A stretch of DNA of 9,538 nucleotides from Bacteroidales bacterium UBA1797 (GTDB lineage Bacteria; Bacteroidota; Bacteroidia; Bacteroidales; VadinHA17). The translations under genes and the position numbers were made by a program. Position 1 is the stretch's first letter. The number at the start of each line of letters is the position of its first letter. The notes under the pieces were generated by a model, which did no database searches, had not been told where the DNA came from, and saw only the letters and a program-made list of their open reading frames with translations. The stretch spans positions 1 to 9,538 of the forward strand of contig DCFT01000028.1 in NCBI GenBank assembly GCA_002319885.1, given 5' to 3'. Below, piece by piece: positions 1-4,875 of the stretch.

Positions 1-150
1 AATTCATAAAAGATCTAACCATAACAAAAAATGGAAAGTTACTTATCCTTGACAACTAGCACAAAATCTATTTACCGATGTTTTTTATAGATTGACCTAA
101 AGCTGTTTACTTTTTACCGAATGATTCTTTTCTTTGAAATCATTGCGTTC

Positions 151-158
151 TAGTTTTG
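151..158 (+). promoter_or_regulatory. Bacteroidota-type -7 promoter element for the methyltransferase gene
   Basis: TAGTTTTG is an exact match to the Bacteroidota -7 consensus TAnnTTTG and lies 30 bases before the ATG at 188, leaving a leader of roughly 20-25 nt. A TTTG at 133-136 could be the -33 element, but the gap of 14 bases is shorter than the usual 19-21. The match is seen; promoter activity is inferred. Confidence 0.4.
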
Positions 159-187
159 TAGACAAGCTTTTCTAAATACAATTTAAT

Positions 188-757
188 ATGACAACTTCTG
201 ATTTGGTATTTATTTTACTGACACTCTCTTTTTGGGTTCTAATAACACTTTATTGGATATTATCAGCGAGAAAAGTTGGAACAAATCATAAAGGCAATGA
301 AATTTTTTCATTTATTAAATTAATCGGTTCTGCATTAATTATTTATTTGCCATTGTTAACTGGTAGCTTTATTGCCACTAAACTTTATATAACAAGCTTC
401 CTGACCGGACTTATTGGGTCTGTATTATGTTTTATGGGAGTATTAATAATGGTTTGGGCTAAAGAACATCTTGGCAAGAACTGGAGCGGAAATGTTATCA
501 TTCAACAAGAGCATAGTCTGTCAAGGAGTGGACCATATAAATATGTAAGGCATCCTATTTATAGTGGTGGATTATTTGCGATGTTTGCTTCTGCAATTAT
601 AGTCGGTCAAATTTTCGGTTTCATTTGGGTAGTATTCTGTATATGGGGACTCAACGTAAAAATTAATAAAGAAGAAACTTTACTCACAAAAGAATTTCCA
701 AATGAGTACCCTATTTACAAAAAGCAAGTGAAAAGACTTATACCATTTATTTGGTAA
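188..757 (+). CDS. Isoprenylcysteine carboxyl methyltransferase (ICMT)/PEMT-like integral membrane methyltransferase
   Basis: The 189-aa protein has about four hydrophobic membrane segments (roughly residues 6-26, 39-59, 68-91 and 126-158). The last two flank the family signature: LGKNWSG at 95-101, then GPYKYVRHPIYSG at 115-127. A C-terminal tail of conserved acidic and tyrosine positions (EE at 162-163, Y174, Y177) ends in RLIPFIW. This is the SAM-binding C-terminal architecture of ICMT/PEMT-type small-molecule or lipid methyltransferases; bacterial members seldom have a known substrate, and none can be assigned here. The length is normal and the gene looks intact. The ATG at 188 gives a natural N-terminus and follows a good -7 element. 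The gene stands alone, with its own promoter, and is followed by a long spacer containing an attC-like folded repeat, so it could be a mobile cassette gene. The family call is firm and the substrate is unknown. Confidence 0.85.
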   Translation: MTTSDLVFILLTLSFWVLITLYWILSARKVGTNHKGNEIFSFIKLIGSALIIYLPLLTGSFIATKLYITSFLTGLIGSVLCFMGVLIMVWAKEHLGKNWSGNVIIQQEHSLSRSGPYKYVRHPIYSGGLFAMFASAIIVGQIFGFIWVVFCIWGLNVKINKEETLLTKEFPNEYPIYKKQVKRLIPFIW

Positions 758-800
758 GTAAACAGAAAATAATTAACCATAACACGGACGGTTTAATTAA

Positions 801-833
801 TTATTGAACAATTGCCTGGCAAGTGTTGAATGA
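801..833. repeat. Imperfect hairpin inside the attC-like site
   Basis: AACA-A-TTGCC-T-GGCAA-G-TGTT (807-827) forms a 4+5 bp stem with one internal A/G mismatch and a one-base loop. Flanking TTATT and AATGA extend it by up to five pairs including a wobble. No T-run follows, so a rho-independent terminator is unlikely; an internal arm of the larger folded site is more plausible. Confidence 0.4.
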
Positions 834-988
834 GCCCGGACCGAATAAAATTTCAGACTGATTCTCAAACAAAGTTGTGGTCGTTCCTGATTGACTTCAG
901 CCTTCGCCACCTGGCTCAAACCCGAAGTTCATCGTAGCAAGAAACCTTTGTCCACTTATCGGGACTTTTCAAAAACGCATGCAAACCC

Positions 989-1010
989 CGATCCGCCAGC
1001 TGGCGGATCG
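989..1010. repeat. 22-bp perfect palindrome
   Basis: The core GATCCGCCAGCTGGCGGATC (990-1009) is a perfect palindrome, and C989/G1010 extend it to 22 bp. Its right half is part of a repeat shared with 2624-2668. The G+C-rich composition stands out against the AT-rich genes. Confidence 0.8.
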
Positions 1011-1036
1011 CCAACTCAACAAATCGCCGGGCCGTT
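992..1036 (+). repeat. Dispersed 45-bp intergenic repeat, copy 1
   Basis: This aligns without gaps to 2624-2668 at about 36 of 45 positions. It includes an identical 16-mer, AGCTGGCGGATCGCCA (998-1013), a 7-base variable part, and the 3' half-site with conserved GCCGGGC and GTT. Identical spacing of the conserved blocks shows that the two copies share an origin. Confidence 0.75.
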
Positions 1037-1144
1037 GTAAGGTTCTAATCACCTGGCAGATAGGCTAACAGGACAATCACCCTTCATCTAACTGAAAAAC
1101 AATAAGTTTAATAGACATCCCGGGTCTCACAAAGTTCAAACAAA

Positions 1145-1177
1145 AGTCTGTCATCCGCCACCACAATGACCCAGACT
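1145..1177. repeat. Bulged hairpin in the spacer
   Basis: AGTCTG (1145-1150) pairs with CAGACT (1172-1177) and TCAT (1151-1154) pairs with ATGA (1166-1169). The two helices are separated by a CC bulge on the 3' side (1170-1171) and closed by an 11-base loop. This gives ten base pairs in total. There is no T-run, so it is not an obvious terminator. Function unknown. Confidence 0.4.
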
Positions 1178-1394
1178 GCTGCCAATCACATGTTCTCTCT
1201 TACCAGTCACCTGTTGAAATATCAGAGCAACAAAACGACTGAAATTTATACTATATACGCACCAGGGGTTTTGATCAGATAAAAAGCCAGCCTGACATTT
1301 AAGACCATTGCCAATAACATTAAAATATTGGAATTTTTCTATATTTACTACATAAACGAATACCATAAAAATGACACCACCTACAAGTCAAAAT

Positions 1395-1415
1395 TAGACG
1401 CCACTTTGGCGTTTA
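1395..1415. repeat. Compact hairpin upstream of the DUF6090-like gene
   Basis: ACGCCA-CTT-TGGCGT (1398-1412) is a 6-bp stem with a 3-base loop. TAG/TTA on the flanks extend it to nine pairs with one G-T wobble. It ends 63 bases before the ATG and overlaps the zone where a promoter -33 element would sit (TTTG at 1405-1408), so it could be an operator or a remnant of a recombination site. Confidence 0.45.
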
Positions 1416-1420
1416 CACGA

Positions 1421-1437
1421 TTATTGGCAGCTATTTT
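1421..1437 (+). repeat. Left arm of an inverted repeat around the DUF6090-like gene
   Basis: This 17-base arm is the reverse complement of 2207-2223 at 16 of 17 positions; 12 of them (TTATTGGCAGCT, 1421-1432) are uninterrupted. It sits 41 bases before the start codon and overlaps the near-match -7 element TATTTTG (1432-1438). Confidence 0.55.
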
Positions 1438-1478
1438 GAAAGATCCATTCAAAAATATAACAACACATTTTTTAAATC

Positions 1479-2201
1479 ATGTCGGAACAAGAAGTAATTA
1501 AACACACAAAAAAGGTATTCAAATCTTGGAGTGATAGAAAAATCGCTTTTGGGAATAAGATAAAAGAGATTTTTATAGAAATATTCATTATCGTATTTGC
1601 AATAACACTCACTATATGGTTTAATAATTGGAATGAACATAAACGTGAGCAGGAGCAAGTCAAAATATTTCTTACAGGTCTTAAGGAAGATCTAAAGACT
1701 GATATATATGTAACTAAAGAAATTTTAAAAACATATGACCAATATAAACTTCTTTACACTTACTTAAGTAATTTAGATAAAAGAATATCACCCAATAAAG
1801 ACACATTAAAGATAGCATTTCAGTACTTAAATAGTACTACCTTTTTAAGACCACATAAAAGCAGGTTTACCGGTTTTTTATCGACAGGCAAGATAATGGA
1901 CATTAAAAATGACAGTTTAACACAAAACATATTAAACTATTATGAAGAGACAATTCCTGCATTGCAATCGTCAGAACAGTTTTGGTTAAGTCAACATGAA
2001 TTATATGTTTCTTACTTAATAGATAATTGTAAGGATTTGGATAATGATATGTCGAAATGGGAAGTATTAACGCGTTCAAAAGCAAGATATCTTTCAAGAA
2101 TCTTAATTCCATGGCCACAACTTACAGAAAGATACAATTCAGTAATAAATGAAGCAAACAAGATTATCATACAAATTAATAAGTTGTATGATAATAAATA
2201 A
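1479..2201 (+). CDS. DUF6090-like single-pass membrane protein of unknown function
   Basis: The 240-aa protein starts with a charged cytoplasmic stretch (1-28). One strong transmembrane helix (about 29-48, rich in I/F/V) leads into IWFNNWNEHKREQE (46-59), then LTGLKEDLKTDI (65-76). A TM helix, an 'INNWNE-K-E' motif and a helical L-LKxDLxxDI segment are the hallmark of the Bacteroidota DUF6090 group, in which the rest of the chain is predicted mostly helical. No enzymatic motif is visible. The ATG at 1479 fits the topology. The gene is alone, lies within a 17-bp imperfect inverted repeat (1421-1437 and 2207-2223), and is strikingly AT-rich. The family assignment rests on the N-terminal third only; the remaining residues I do not recognise. 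Confidence 0.7.
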   Translation: MSEQEVIKHTKKVFKSWSDRKIAFGNKIKEIFIEIFIIVFAITLTIWFNNWNEHKREQEQVKIFLTGLKEDLKTDIYVTKEILKTYDQYKLLYTYLSNLDKRISPNKDTLKIAFQYLNSTTFLRPHKSRFTGFLSTGKIMDIKNDSLTQNILNYYEETIPALQSSEQFWLSQHELYVSYLIDNCKDLDNDMSKWEVLTRSKARYLSRILIPWPQLTERYNSVINEANKIIIQINKLYDNK

Positions 2202-2206
2202 AAATT

Positions 2207-2223
2207 AAAACAGCTGCCAATAA
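2207..2223 (-). repeat. Right arm of the inverted repeat around the DUF6090-like gene
   Basis: AAAACAGCTGCCAATAA begins six bases after the stop codon and matches the reverse complement of 1421-1437 except for one C/T difference. With its partner it brackets the gene in an 803-bp unit. Confidence 0.55.
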
Positions 2224-2623
2224 AGTATATATATCAGGCGGGTCTCAGAGCAATTTACCGGTTAGGAGCTCGCGGGCAATGTCAAAAACGATGGATAGTG
2301 GAGTGGCCATGAACTCTCACACGCTGCATATTCTCAATGTTATGCCATTGGACCCTCATTAAGAAATTAAAAGATGATTAAATCTCTGAGCTTCAGCAGT
2401 AGTTCTGGCTCGATGTTCATTTTCAGTTTTAGTTCATAACTTCAACTTCAGGTTTTCAATTGGGCAAGTGTACCCTTCTGGACAAACAATTTAAAGTCCT
2501 GAGTTATCTTAAATCATGTCAGTTTTAAAATTAACCCTGCAGACGGACACTTTCGTTTCACGAGGCAAAGACAATGTGGTTGTTCTCCATCGCCTGCGAC
2601 TACGGCGAACAAAGCCGGCCGAC

Positions 2624-2668
2624 TCCGTTAGCTGGCGGATCGCCAGCTAATTAAACTGCCGGGCAGTT
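2624..2668 (+). repeat. Dispersed 45-bp repeat, copy 2, with two palindromes and a 3' half-site
   Basis: TTAGCTGGCG-GAT-CGCCAGCTAA (2628-2650) is a 10-bp stem with a 3-base loop. AACTGCC-G-GGCAGTT (2654-2668) is a second perfect inverted repeat. The final 16 bases (AAACTGCCG, four bases, GTT) repeat the 3' half-site of 1021-1036 with identical spacing. In place of that half they would also pair with CGG-A-CGGTTT, leaving the A bulged. No matching 5' half was found after the DUF6090-like gene, so this site may be incomplete. Confidence 0.7.
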
Positions 2669-2707
2669 AGCGGTAATATATCACAGACCGAACTTTTTGA
2701 ATGAACA

Positions 2708-2715
2708 TAATTTTG
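2708..2715 (+). promoter_or_regulatory. Bacteroidota-type -7 element before the VOC gene
   Basis: TAATTTTG is an exact TAnnTTTG match, 70 bases before the ATG at 2786. No TTTG is found at the proper -33 distance (the nearest, 2696-2699, is too close), so this is a half-supported promoter. Confidence 0.3.
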
Positions 2716-2785
2716 AAGAATTCTGTTACTAGATAAATACAGACAAATTATTAAGGCGATACCCTTTAAGCTAAAATTAAGAATT

Positions 2786-3208
2786 ATGTTACGTTGTACT
2801 CCTTTTCTTTTATTTGATGGTAACTGCGAAGAGGCAATGACATTTTATCACAAGTGTCTTGGTGGAGAATTGAAACTTACGCCTCTTAGAGATACTCCAA
2901 TGAAAGCTCAGTTTCCAAAAGAAAAACACAACAGGATTATCAATGCACAATTGAAAAGCGGAGCCATAGAAATATCGGCCACGGACTGGATGGCATCACC
3001 TGCTTTTGAACCAAAGCAGGGCAATACCTTTGCTATATTCGTAATAGGTGCCTCTTTCGATGAGCTAAGTATTGCGTTTGACAATCTCTCAGATGGAGCT
3101 GACCAGGAGAGATTTCAAAAGTTGCACGACATGCCCTTTGGTACCTATGGACAGTTCTATGATAAATTCGGCGTTCAATGGATTTTTTTAGGAGATAGGA
3201 AGGCATAG
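2786..3208 (+). CDS. PhnB/YjdN-like VOC (glyoxalase/bleomycin-resistance superfamily) protein
   Basis: The 140-aa protein shows the start of the PhnB-type VOC fold, TPFLLFDGNCEEAMTFY (5-21), then LGGEL (25-29), and the closing MPFGTYGQFYDKFGVQWIF (116-134). The middle contains the strand IINAQLKSGAIEI (51-63) and FDELSIAFDNLSDGA (81-95). The length is normal for the family. PhnB-type proteins such as E. coli YjdN are two-beta-alpha-beta-beta-beta-module proteins with mostly unknown substrates. At the position where E. coli YjdN has a histidine (IAHANV), this protein has Asn53, and the later WAHGFG histidine is replaced by Gly119, so classical glyoxalase metal chemistry is doubtful. The ATG at 2786 starts directly at the fold. 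The gene is monocistronic, in the region with cassette-like spacers. Confidence 0.88.
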   Translation: MLRCTPFLLFDGNCEEAMTFYHKCLGGELKLTPLRDTPMKAQFPKEKHNRIINAQLKSGAIEISATDWMASPAFEPKQGNTFAIFVIGASFDELSIAFDNLSDGADQERFQKLHDMPFGTYGQFYDKFGVQWIFLGDRKA

Positions 3209-3284
3209 CTATTTGGCAAAAAATATTTTCCACTTGTTGATGAGGGAAAATGTTAAGATAACCGTAGCTTCGATGTCGTGAGGT

Positions 3285-3292
3285 TAGTTTTG
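3285..3292 (+). promoter_or_regulatory. Bacteroidota-type -7 element before the outer-membrane protein gene
   Basis: TAGTTTTG matches TAnnTTTG exactly, 75 bases before the ATG at 3368. No clear -33 TTTG is present at the expected distance. It is the second identical TAGTTTTG octamer in the window (also 151-158). Confidence 0.35.
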
Positions 3293-3367
3293 TGTAATGT
3301 GTTCTAATCGACACAGCTTTTCTGGAAGATGATTTCTATTCGAGTTGATTAATTTTATATTAAAATT

Positions 3368-3964
3368 ATGAGATTTCTGACAGTAATTTTTTTTCTGATA
3401 TCTTTCACTGTAAGTGCACAGACGGGAACTGATTCTACATTCTTTTCCAGATTATATCTTCCTTTTGGTGGAGGAAGCAGTATGACTGATGACTCAAAAA
3501 CATATTCCGGCAGAGTTCTGTTAACCGGTTTCGAATATCGCATCAGAAAAACCAATGGATTATTATTCAGATTTAACTACGATTACCGGTTACAACAATA
3601 CAATATTAAAGGAAACTCAACTTATAATGTGTCGAAGGGGAAATTGGAATTCACCGATTACTTAGTCGGATTTGGGAATCGCTTCGGTAAAAAGAAACTT
3701 AGAACATTCGGATTGATTCAATGCGGTATTACTTCATACAAATATCTGGTTGTAAGTGGACAGGAAAATGACTACAAACTTTCTGAAGTTAAAAATGAAA
3801 CTCCTGCTTTCAGAGGAACAGTGGGATTGGAGTATTATCTTAATTCAAATGTTGCAATCACTTTTGAGTCAAGTTACACCAGGATTCCTGCCTACTCAAT
3901 ATTTTGGGACAAAGGCTTAAACATTTTAGAATTATCTTTAGGTCTTACAACAACGTTGTTTTAA
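3368..3964 (+). CDS. Secreted protein, probable small outer-membrane beta-barrel
   Basis: The 198-aa protein opens with a typical signal peptide: MRFLTVIFFLISFTVSAQ with likely cleavage after Ala17. The mature part is a series of alternating hydrophobic/polar strands with aromatic edges, such as LLFRFNYDYRL, LEFTDYLVGFGNRFG, FRGTVGLEYYL and VAITFESSYTRI. It ends in LSLGLTTTLF with a C-terminal Phe. This is the pattern of 8-stranded OmpA/OmpW-like or 'OMP_b-brl' barrels of Bacteroidota. There is no extra periplasmic domain and no TonB motif. The barrel call is from pattern only; no specific family is recognised. The next gene starts 36 bases downstream, so the two could be co-transcribed, although a small stem (3964-3981) lies between them. 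Confidence 0.75.
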   Translation: MRFLTVIFFLISFTVSAQTGTDSTFFSRLYLPFGGGSSMTDDSKTYSGRVLLTGFEYRIRKTNGLLFRFNYDYRLQQYNIKGNSTYNVSKGKLEFTDYLVGFGNRFGKKKLRTFGLIQCGITSYKYLVVSGQENDYKLSEVKNETPAFRGTVGLEYYLNSNVAITFESSYTRIPAYSIFWDKGLNILELSLGLTTTLF

Positions 3965-3981
3965 CTCCCTGACACAGGAGT
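3964..3981. terminator. Short stem-loop between the barrel and DUF2200 genes
   Basis: ACTCC (3964-3968) pairs with GGAGT (3977-3981) around an 8-base loop, starting at the last base of the stop codon. It is followed by ATTAAAATT rather than a true T-run, so attenuation is possible but weakly supported. The preceding AACAACGTTGTT (12-bp palindrome at the gene end) may be chance. Confidence 0.2.
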
Positions 3982-4000
3982 ATTAAAATTCAATTTATAT

Positions 4001-4354
4001 ATGAACACGCAAAATCAGCGTATCGCAAAAATGACCTTCGCCTCAATCTATCCTATGTACCTTGCAAAAGTGGAGAAGAAAGGCAGAACAAAAGAAGAAT
4101 TGCACCAGGTCATCAAGTGGTTAACAGGCTTCGATGATAAGCAGCAGCAGGAACTAATAAACGAAAATGTGACATTTGAAACATTCTTCTAACAAGCCAG
4201 GCTAAACCCCAAAGTGCACCTCATAACTGGAGTAATCTGTGGATATCGTGTGGAGGAAATTGAGAATCCTTTAACGCAGCAGGTTAGGTATCTGGACAAG
4301 TTGGTGGATGAGTTGGCGAAAGGACGGAAGATGGAGAAGATTTTGCGGAGTTGA
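4001..4354 (+). pseudogene. DUF2200 family gene interrupted by one in-frame TAA stop
   Basis: The open frame from ATG 4001 gives 63 aa with the DUF2200 N-terminal pattern: RIAKMTFASIYPMYLAKVEKKGRTKEELHQVIKWLTGF and the end NVTFETFF. It stops at TAA 4190-4192. Read in the same frame past that codon, 4193-4351 continues as QARLNPKVHLITGVICGY-RVEEIENPL-TQQVRYLDKLVDELAKGRK-MEKILRS and ends at TGA 4352-4354. This is the conserved C-terminal half of DUF2200 (ITGVICGxRVEEI, RYLDKLVDELAKG). Total length would be 117 aa including the stop position, about normal for the family. The frame is intact on both sides and every conserved block is present, so a single substitution (for example GAA to TAA) or a sequencing error explains the break. 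The family has no known function. If the stop is real, only a 63-aa half-domain is made; the downstream half lacks a good start. Confidence 0.88.
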
Positions 4355-4377
4355 GAAAGCAATTCAACATAAGAGAC

Positions 4378-4402
4378 AAAACACTGCCGGAAGACAGTTT
4401 TA
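4378..4402 (+). terminator. Possible weak terminator after DUF2200
   Basis: ACTG (4383-4386) pairs with CAGT (4395-4398), with A-run/T-run flanks that can extend the stem past one mismatch; TTTTAAATAA follows. It is placed 24-48 bases after the restored TGA, but the stem is short. Confidence 0.25.
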
Positions 4403-4420
4403 AATAATTGGCCCACCAGC

Positions 4421-4605
4421 TAACCCGGACGGTTTGGTTAATTGCTGCGGCTAACTCGTCCGCCGCTTCGCATCGTTCCCGGTTGCCTTTTGCAACCCTG
4501 GAAAAAACATCTGCAATGAAGCTGGAGAAGTCCTGGAGAGATCCGGGACTTTCTGTTTATAGCTCTTCATTTGCTGTCCTTAAGACATTTTTATGCCGGT
4601 CAGTC
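4421..4605 (+). repeat. Second attC-like site, 3' half degenerate
   Basis: The 5' half TAAC-C-CGG-A-CGGTTT (4421-4435) matches 780-794 at 14 of 15 positions; over 23 bases the identity is 20 of 23. It starts 67 bases after the DUF2200 TGA. An inner inverted pair CGGACG (4426-4431)/CGTCCG (4457-4462) is also present. A degenerate 3' half lies at 4591-4605: GCCG (4595-4598), four bases (GTCA), then GTC where the other copies have GTT. Only CGG-A-C plus a wobble would pair, so this copy looks decayed or is a different fold. Confidence 0.4.
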
Positions 4606-4724
4606 TAACGCCCATTCTATAATAATATTTTTTTTCATTTTAAATATTAAAAAATTCATATTATGTCTATATTATGGACATTGGAAGTCCTATTGTTAGG
4701 CATATTTAAATATTATTATTTTGA

Positions 4725-4732
4725 TACTTTTG
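4725..4732 (+). promoter_or_regulatory. Candidate -7 element for the permease gene
   Basis: TACTTTTG matches TAnnTTTG, 151 bases before the TTG start at 4876. No -33 TTTG is seen at the right spacing. If used, the leader would be about 135-140 nt and would carry the GC-rich heptad array, which can fold. Confidence 0.3.
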
Positions 4733-4796
4733 CTTAAATGATTAATTTTCAAAGAGTAAAAATTATTGGCATAGTAATTGGAAGAGAACCTAACTG

Positions 4797-4870
4797 CCGG
4801 GTGCCAGTGATCATGGCCCGGTACCTGGTACCCGGCACCAGGCATTAAGTAACCAATAACCAGCACCTGG
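4797..4870. repeat. Degenerate heptanucleotide array (YACCNGG) with inverted arm
   Basis: Three adjacent heptamers, TACCTGG, TACCCGG and CACCAGG, occupy 4822-4842. A weaker unit precedes them (4815-4821) and another copy, CACCTGG, lies at 4864-4870. In the opposite orientation, CCGGGTG and CCAGTGA (4797-4810) are reversed units, so TGCCGGGT (4795-4802) can pair with ACCCGGCA (4830-4837). The last unit ends five bases before the TTG start, so the array sits in the translation initiation region. Confidence 0.6.
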
Positions 4871-4875
4871 CAACA

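Larger units (their letters stand above)
780..1036 (+). repeat. Putative attC-like folded recombination site (long form)
   Basis: Seen in the sequence: TAAC (780-783), one base, CGG (785-787), A788, CGGTTT (789-794). At the other end are AAATCGCCG (1021-1029), four bases, GTT (1034-1036). CGG pairs with CCG (1027-1029) and CGGTTT pairs with AAATCG (1021-1026, one G-T wobble), with A788 bulged out. AAC (781-783) pairs with GTT (1034-1036) across an unpaired 1-by-4 spacer. An outer AAC/GTT box, an unpaired spacer, an inner stem with an extrahelical base and a long variable internal segment match the layout of integron attC sites. The site begins 23 bases after the upstream stop codon, where a cassette attC should start. 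The conserved GTTRRRY core is not perfectly met (GTTGTAA), so the identity is inferred. Confidence 0.45.
758..1478. other. Long non-coding spacer with palindromes and attC-like halves
   Basis: These 721 bases contain no convincing gene. They begin AT-rich, become clearly richer in G+C around 830-1080, and return to AT-rich before the next gene. They hold, in order: a 5' half-site at 780-794, a bulged hairpin at 801-833, a 22-bp perfect palindrome at 989-1010, a 3' half-site at 1021-1036, a bulged hairpin at 1145-1177 and a compact hairpin at 1395-1415. The only sizeable open frame (minus strand, 1151-1366) has no recognisable features. Confidence 0.7.
2202..2785. other. Long non-coding spacer before the VOC gene
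   Basis: These 584 bases have no convincing gene. They hold the right inverted-repeat arm (2207-2223), a small stem CGCC/GGCG (2591-2607), the second copy of the dispersed repeat (2624-2668) and a -7 element (2708-2715). A 44-codon open frame from ATG 2516 ends inside the repeat and looks fortuitous. As in the earlier spacer, the middle is less AT-rich than the flanking genes. Confidence 0.65.
4355..4875. other. Non-coding spacer between DUF2200 and the permease gene
   Basis: These 521 bases contain no convincing gene. They hold a weak stem (4378-4402), a second attC-like site (4421-4605), an AT-rich stretch with a T8 run (4613-4790), a -7 element (4725-4732) and a heptanucleotide array (4797-4870). 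An open frame from TTG 4408 to 4608 lies wholly over the repeat-like site and shows no family features. Confidence 0.65.

Noticed and set aside
16..784. 11-bp direct repeat TAACCATAACA at 16-26 and 774-784 flanking the methyltransferase gene
   Set aside because: Tempting as cassette boundaries, but several 11-mer repeats are expected by chance in an AT-rich window of this size, and the 1-187 side shows no CGG-A-CGGTTT half.
1151..1366. 71-codon minus-strand open frame in the first spacer
   Set aside because: No family motif, unusual composition, no promoter or initiation context, and it covers the 1145-1177 hairpin. Likely fortuitous.
1449..2118. Minus-strand open frames at 1449-1658, 1472-1663 and 1903-2118
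   Set aside because: Shadows of the DUF6090-like gene: AT-rich antisense frames without motifs.
2516..2650. 44-codon open frame (MSVLKLTLQTD...) ending at TAA 2648-2650
   Set aside because: Its stop and last codons are made by the dispersed palindromic repeat; no homology recognised. The TTAAATCATGTC match with 1472-1483 is a 12-mer expected by chance at this length.
3033..3314. 93-codon minus-strand open frame over the VOC gene end
   Set aside because: Overlaps the well-supported VOC coding sequence in antisense and has no recognisable features.
3209..3367. Hairpin-like TGGCAAAAAATATTTTCCA after the VOC gene as a terminator
   Set aside because: The stem is interrupted and mostly A-T with no T-run after it; not strong enough to call.
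4408..4608. 66-codon plus-strand open frame starting at TTG
   Set aside because: It lies entirely over the second attC-like repeat, has low-complexity residue composition and no recognisable domain.
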